Shown piece after piece: positions 6,135 through 8,666 of a DNA stretch of 8,666 nt. The DNA comes from Clostridiaceae bacterium (lineage in GTDB: Bacteria > Bacillota > Clostridia > Oscillospirales > Acutalibacteraceae). Position numbers and translations under genes: made by a program. The DNA lies in contig JAEDEQ010000069.1 in the NCBI GenBank assembly GCA_016293225.1, positions 1 to 8,666 of the forward strand, in the 5' to 3' direction. Numbering within the stretch: position 1 is the stretch's first letter; each line of letters begins with the position of its first letter. The notes below the pieces were generated by a model. That model saw nothing but the letters and a program-made list of their open reading frames with translations. It did not search any database and was not told the origin of the DNA.

Positions 6135-6707
6135 CTAAATAAACAGCGGCTGAAGCTGCTCCTCCCTGAGGGCAAAATCCGCCGCCTCCTGCGTTTTTTC
6201 AAAATTGCAAACAAGCGAAAACGGCTTGTTTGCCGCATCGTCCTGCCGCATCGGAATCATGTAGATGTGCTTTCTTGCCATGAGAAGTCCTATGTTCCTT
6301 GCGGCGGCGGCGAGCGAATCGTTTGAGGAAACGCCGAGCAGTATCGGTCTGCCGTTGCGCAGGTGCGACTTTGCCGCAAGGGTAACGGGCGTGTCCGCGA
6401 TTGAGTTTGCAAGCTTTGAAAGCGTGTTGCCCGTACACGGCGAAATTATCAGCAGATCCAGAAGCTTTTTCGGCCCTATCGGCTCCGCCGAGGCAAGGTC
6501 GGCAATAATTTTATGACCGCAGATTTCCTCAATCCTTTTGCAAAAATCCTTTGCCTTGCCGAAGCGCGTATCCGTTGAAAACGCGTTATAGGACATTATC
6601 GGTATCAGCCCGGCGCCTGTTCTGCTCAGTTCCTCAAGCGCTTCAATCGATTTTTCAAAGGTGCAGAACGAGCCTGTGAAAGCATAGCCGATGGTTGGTC
6701 TATTCAA
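6135..6707 (-). CDS. spoVFB: Dipicolinate synthase subunit B
   Basis: Subunit of mother-cell dipicolinate synthase, which with SpoVFA converts the lysine-pathway intermediate dihydrodipicolinate to dipicolinic acid, the calcium chelator stored in the spore core. It belongs to the flavoprotein-like (phosphopantothenoylcysteine-decarboxylase type) fold. Landmarks match what I know of Bacillus SpoVFB: GYAFTGSFCTF (7-17), STDTRFGKAKDF (44-55), AEPIGPK (74-80), IISPCTGNTLSKLAN (87-101), AAKSHLRNGRPILLGVSSND (111-130) and the ending QLQPLFI. The chosen TTG start at 6707 gives 190 residues, against about 200 in Bacillus, and is supported by GGGGTGA (6713-6719, minus strand) 5 nt upstream. A GTG at 6716 would give 193 residues but has a poorer site. 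Longer extensions run into spoVFA. It overlaps spoVFA by 8 nt, so the two are probably translationally coupled. Confidence 0.93.
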   Translation of the reverse strand: MNRPTIGYAFTGSFCTFEKSIEALEELSRTGAGLIPIMSYNAFSTDTRFGKAKDFCKRIEEICGHKIIADLASAEPIGPKKLLDLLIISPCTGNTLSKLANSIADTPVTLAAKSHLRNGRPILLGVSSNDSLAAAARNIGLLMARKHIYMIPMRQDDAANKPFSLVCNFEKTQEAADFALREEQLQPLFI

Positions 6708-7548
6708 TGGTTTCACCCCGCTTTTTAAAAAAGTTTTCAATCGACTCTTTAATCTTTTCGGCGCAGGACTCGGGGCAGAATCTTCCCGGAAGACCGCCGC
6801 CGGAAACAAAGCTTGCGCCAGCCGACTCAAAATCGCTTTCGGCGGCTGCGAACGGAAAACTTGCAAGCTCAAAGTATACCGCGCCGTCCTTCATGTGATG
6901 AACGTCGCTTTTTGAAAATAGCCTTGCCGGAACGGTATTGAAAACAAAGTCAAAAATGCGCACATAAGACGAAACATCGCCGATATCGAGAGCCTTGAAG
7001 CCCAGAGCGGCGCACTCGGTCAGGTTCTCCCTGCGCCTTGCCGCAACATAAACGTCAAGCCCGAGCGAGCGCAGGAAAAGCGCCGTGGGTCTTGCAATTC
7101 TTCCAAAGCCCGTAACAAGCGCCCTCTTGGAAACAACATACTGCTTTGTGTTCTCCAAAAGCAGCCGCACCGCTCCCTGCGCGGTGAGATGGGCGTTGAA
7201 AAGGGCAAAGTCCTTTTCGCCCAAAAGATCAAAAAGCTGTGCTTTGTTGTCCTGCGCCGCGGCGCAAAAGCCGTCCGGAAAGCCGCCGCCGATGATGCGC
7301 GTTGTGTTCCCTGCCGCGGCGGCAACCGCGTCCAGCGAGAGCGAGAGCGCGCCGTTTTTGCTGAAAACGTGCTTTCTGTCCTTTGAGCACGGAACGGGAA
7401 GAATTATTGTCTCATACGCCGAAAGAGGCCTGAGTTTTTCAAGCGCGGCGTTATCAAAGGCGGGATAAACGCGCACATTCTCCTTTTCAAAAAGCTCCGC
7501 AAGCCTTTGCTGCCTTTCGTCGCCGCCGAGGATAAGCATTCCCTTCAT
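6700..7548 (-). CDS. spoVFA: Dipicolinate synthase subunit A
   Basis: NAD(P)-binding partner of SpoVFB, 282 residues against about 297 in Bacillus. Both subunits are needed to oxidise dihydrodipicolinate to dipicolinic acid in the mother cell. The N-terminal domain begins MKGMLILGGDERQ (compare IGGDARQ in Bacillus). The dehydrogenase-like domain carries a Rossmann motif at 141-156 (KRALVTGFGRIARPTA; GxGxxA at 147-152), then VYVAARR (167-173), NTVPARLF (204-211), a FELAS strand, and the conserved tail GGLPGRFCPESCAEKI (251-266). The ATG at 7548 has AAGGGGG 7 nt upstream (7556-7562, minus strand). In Bacillus subtilis asd, dapG and dapA follow this pair; here the operon ends after spoVFB. Identification rests on remembered family landmarks and the spoVFA-spoVFB order. 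Confidence 0.93.
   Translation of the reverse strand: MKGMLILGGDERQQRLAELFEKENVRVYPAFDNAALEKLRPLSAYETIILPVPCSKDRKHVFSKNGALSLSLDAVAAAAGNTTRIIGGGFPDGFCAAAQDNKAQLFDLLGEKDFALFNAHLTAQGAVRLLLENTKQYVVSKRALVTGFGRIARPTALFLRSLGLDVYVAARRRENLTECAALGFKALDIGDVSSYVRIFDFVFNTVPARLFSKSDVHHMKDGAVYFELASFPFAAAESDFESAGASFVSGGGLPGRFCPESCAEKIKESIENFFKKRGETIE
6705..6719 (-). promoter_or_regulatory. GGGGTGA ribosome binding site and TTG start of spoVFB
   Basis: On the minus strand GGGGTGA (6719 to 6713) precedes TTG (6707 to 6705) by 5 nt. It fits the GGAGGTGA end of the Shine-Dalgarno consensus with a G in place of an A. This favours the TTG over the GTG at 6716, which lies inside the site. A weak start codon that relies on ribosomes arriving from spoVFA would keep the subunits balanced. 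Confidence 0.6.
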
Positions 7549-7583
7549 TGAGAAACCCCCTTGTGAGTATCGCTGTTGTAATA

Positions 7584-7613
7584 CATTCTATGCGGCAAAA
7601 ATCGTATTGTTAA
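7584..7613 (-). promoter_or_regulatory. Candidate spoVFAB promoter: sigma-K-like and sigma-A-like elements superimposed
   Basis: On the minus strand AC (7610-7609), 16 nt, then GCATAGAATG (7593-7584) resembles the sigma-K pattern AC-N16/17-CATA-N3-TA, missing only the final A. This is the sigma factor that drives spoVF in Bacillus subtilis. The same bases can be read as a sigma-A promoter: TTAACA (7613-7608), 17 nt, TAGAAT (7590-7585), each hexamer matching 5 of 6. Sequence alone does not decide between them. Transcription would start near 7578, about 30 nt before the ATG. Confidence 0.55.
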
Positions 7614-7671
7614 ACCGGCGCGCGAATGCATAAATATTGTAATGTAGTGTTACGGAAGCTCTGCGTCAAAG

Positions 7672-7679
7672 CATACACT
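7672..7679 (+). promoter_or_regulatory. Candidate sigma-E-like -10 element of the deacetylase gene
   Basis: CATACACT matches the Bacillus sigma-E -10 pattern CATACANT completely, 43 nt before the deacetylase ATG. The expected -35 ATA-type element is not present at the usual distance (the sequence there is TTACGG), so support is partial. No good sigma-A promoter is visible in the same stretch. Confidence 0.4.
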
Positions 7680-7722
7680 GTGATTTATTCAGAGGTTCCT
7701 TATATCCGAAGGAGTGCTCAAT

Positions 7723-8595
7723 ATGATAATCCGCATAAAAAAGCTTCATATTCTTGCCGCTGTTTTCGGCCTTTTGTGCGTCTCGTTCCTCCTTGCGCTC
7801 AAGGCGGAAAAGCCCTTCCGTCAGGTTCTTGCAGCCGAGGACGAACGGCTGCTGCCCATTGTGATGTATCACCACGTTACCGAAAAGGCAAAGCGTGCCG
7901 GAAAATACGTTATCAAAGCGGACGAACTTCGGCGCGACCTTGAGTATATTGAAAAAAAAGGCTACACAACGGTCTGCGTGCAGGATCTTATTGACTTTGT
8001 TGACGGAAAAAAGCAGCTGCCTGAAAAAATTGTCATGATTACCTTTGACGACGGCTTTGAAAGCGTTATGGAGCTTGCGCAGCCGATGCTGAAAGAAAAA
8101 AAGATGCGCGCCGTGCTTTCCGTTGTGGGCAGCATTACCGAAAGCTACTCCCAAAACGGCGACCGCAACGTGAATTACGCCTATCTCGGCTGGGATGAGC
8201 TGAGCGAGCTTCAGGAAAGCGGAGATTTTGAGATTCAGAACCACACCTACGATATGCACAACCTGAACAAGGCCGGGCGCAAGGGAATGGCGCGCAAAAG
8301 CGGCGAAAGTCCCGTCGACTATGAAAACGCGCTTACAAACGACCTTATGCGAATGCAGGAGCTTTTGGAAAGCCGCAGCAACATTAAGGCCACCGCCGTT
8401 GCCTATCCTTTCGGCAGCTACTCAAATCATACGCTCGATATTGTGAAAAAGCTCGGCTTTCGCGCGTCGCTCGTCTGCGAGGAGAGGTTGAACAAAATTA
8501 CGCGCGCAAACAGCGACTGCCTTTATAACTTAGGCAGATACAACCGCCCCTCGGGCAAAAGCACCGAAAGCTTTTTTGAAAAGCTCGGAATCTGA
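7723..8595 (+). CDS. Membrane-anchored polysaccharide deacetylase (NodB domain)
   Basis: Probable metal-dependent de-N-acetylase of peptidoglycan or another N-acetylated glycan, 290 residues (family CE4). Residues 1-27 have a short basic start and a hydrophobic segment (LAAVFGLLCVSFLLAL), giving a signal anchor or signal peptide with the enzyme outside the membrane. Motifs in order: MYHHV (48-52), TFDDG with catalytic Asp109 and metal ligand Asp110 (107-111), NHTYDMH with ligands His174 and His179 (173-179), and YPFG (228-231). The segment GRKGMARKSGES (186-197) after the histidine motif is typical of the deacetylase subgroup that opens with MYHHV in Clostridia. The ATG at 7723 has AAGGAG 8 nt upstream; the in-frame GTG at 7714 overlaps that site and is rejected. 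Divergent from spoVFAB with a sigma-E-like element, so a spore-envelope role is plausible. Substrate not determined. Confidence 0.9.
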   Translation: MIIRIKKLHILAAVFGLLCVSFLLALKAEKPFRQVLAAEDERLLPIVMYHHVTEKAKRAGKYVIKADELRRDLEYIEKKGYTTVCVQDLIDFVDGKKQLPEKIVMITFDDGFESVMELAQPMLKEKKMRAVLSVVGSITESYSQNGDRNVNYAYLGWDELSELQESGDFEIQNHTYDMHNLNKAGRKGMARKSGESPVDYENALTNDLMRMQELLESRSNIKATAVAYPFGSYSNHTLDIVKKLGFRASLVCEERLNKITRANSDCLYNLGRYNRPSGKSTESFFEKLGI

Positions 8596-8615
8596 ATTTT
8601 TTGCGGATGAGAAAA

Positions 8616-8656
8616 GCCGCGCGTCTGCCGGAAAGACAAACGCGCGGTATTTTTTT
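8616..8656 (+). terminator. Intrinsic terminator of the deacetylase gene
   Basis: An 8-bp perfect stem pairs CCGCGCGT (8617-8624) with ACGCGCGG (8640-8647), extended by a G-T pair, with a 15-nt loop and seven T at 8650-8656. It starts 21 nt after the stop codon, so the deacetylase is monocistronic. Confidence 0.92.
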
Positions 8657-8666
8657 GTTGTGGGGC

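Noticed and set aside
7626..7943. 105-codon + strand frame overlapping the deacetylase start
   Set aside because: It has no ribosome binding site and overlaps the deacetylase gene in another frame, where the conserved MYHHV motif and RBS support the annotated gene.

Overview
The window looks like chromosomal DNA from a spore-forming, anaerobic, Gram-positive bacterium of the class Clostridia, probably one of the gut lineages around Ruminococcaceae/Oscillospiraceae. The evidence is both subunits of the sporulation enzyme dipicolinate synthase (SpoVFA and SpoVFB), Firmicutes-style signal peptides, AGGAGG-type ribosome binding sites, U-tailed intrinsic terminators, and a large secreted protein ending in an Ig-like domain plus fibronectin type III repeats. 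Base composition looks roughly balanced by eye. Clostridium cluster I species generally lack spoVF and use an EtfA-type route, so they are less likely. The genus assignment is inference.

Layout, left to right. (1) 1-1357, + strand: the end of an ABC exporter operon, an ATPase cut by the window edge and its ABC-2 membrane partner, joined by an ATGA overlap. (2) 1414-2860, + strand: a monocistronic unit with a consensus housekeeping promoter, a secreted family-5 glycoside hydrolase and a strong terminator. (3) 2861-6123, + strand: a regulatory region of about 300 bp (two inverted repeats, a promoter, a GC-rich folded leader), then a 961-residue secreted protein. Its N-terminal ~590 residues match no family I know; an Ig-like domain and three increasingly basic FN3 domains follow. 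A long hairpin terminator closes the unit. (4) 6135-7548, - strand: spoVFA-spoVFB, overlapping by 8 nt, convergent with the large gene. (5) 7549-7722: a divergent promoter region with sporulation-sigma-like elements on both sides. (6) 7723-8656, + strand: a membrane-anchored NodB-type polysaccharide deacetylase with its terminator at the window end.

How the parts may work together: spoVFAB makes dipicolinic acid in the mother cell for spore core dehydration and heat resistance. The divergent deacetylase may act on spore cortex or envelope glycans, and its CATACACT element fits a sigma-E-like promoter, so 6135-8656 may be a small sporulation locus. The GH5 enzyme and the Ig/FN3 protein are both exported but separately transcribed; nothing links them beyond adjacency. 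No mobile element, CRISPR array, tRNA or rRNA is visible. The least explained parts are the N-terminal region of the 961-residue protein and the structured regulatory region before it.
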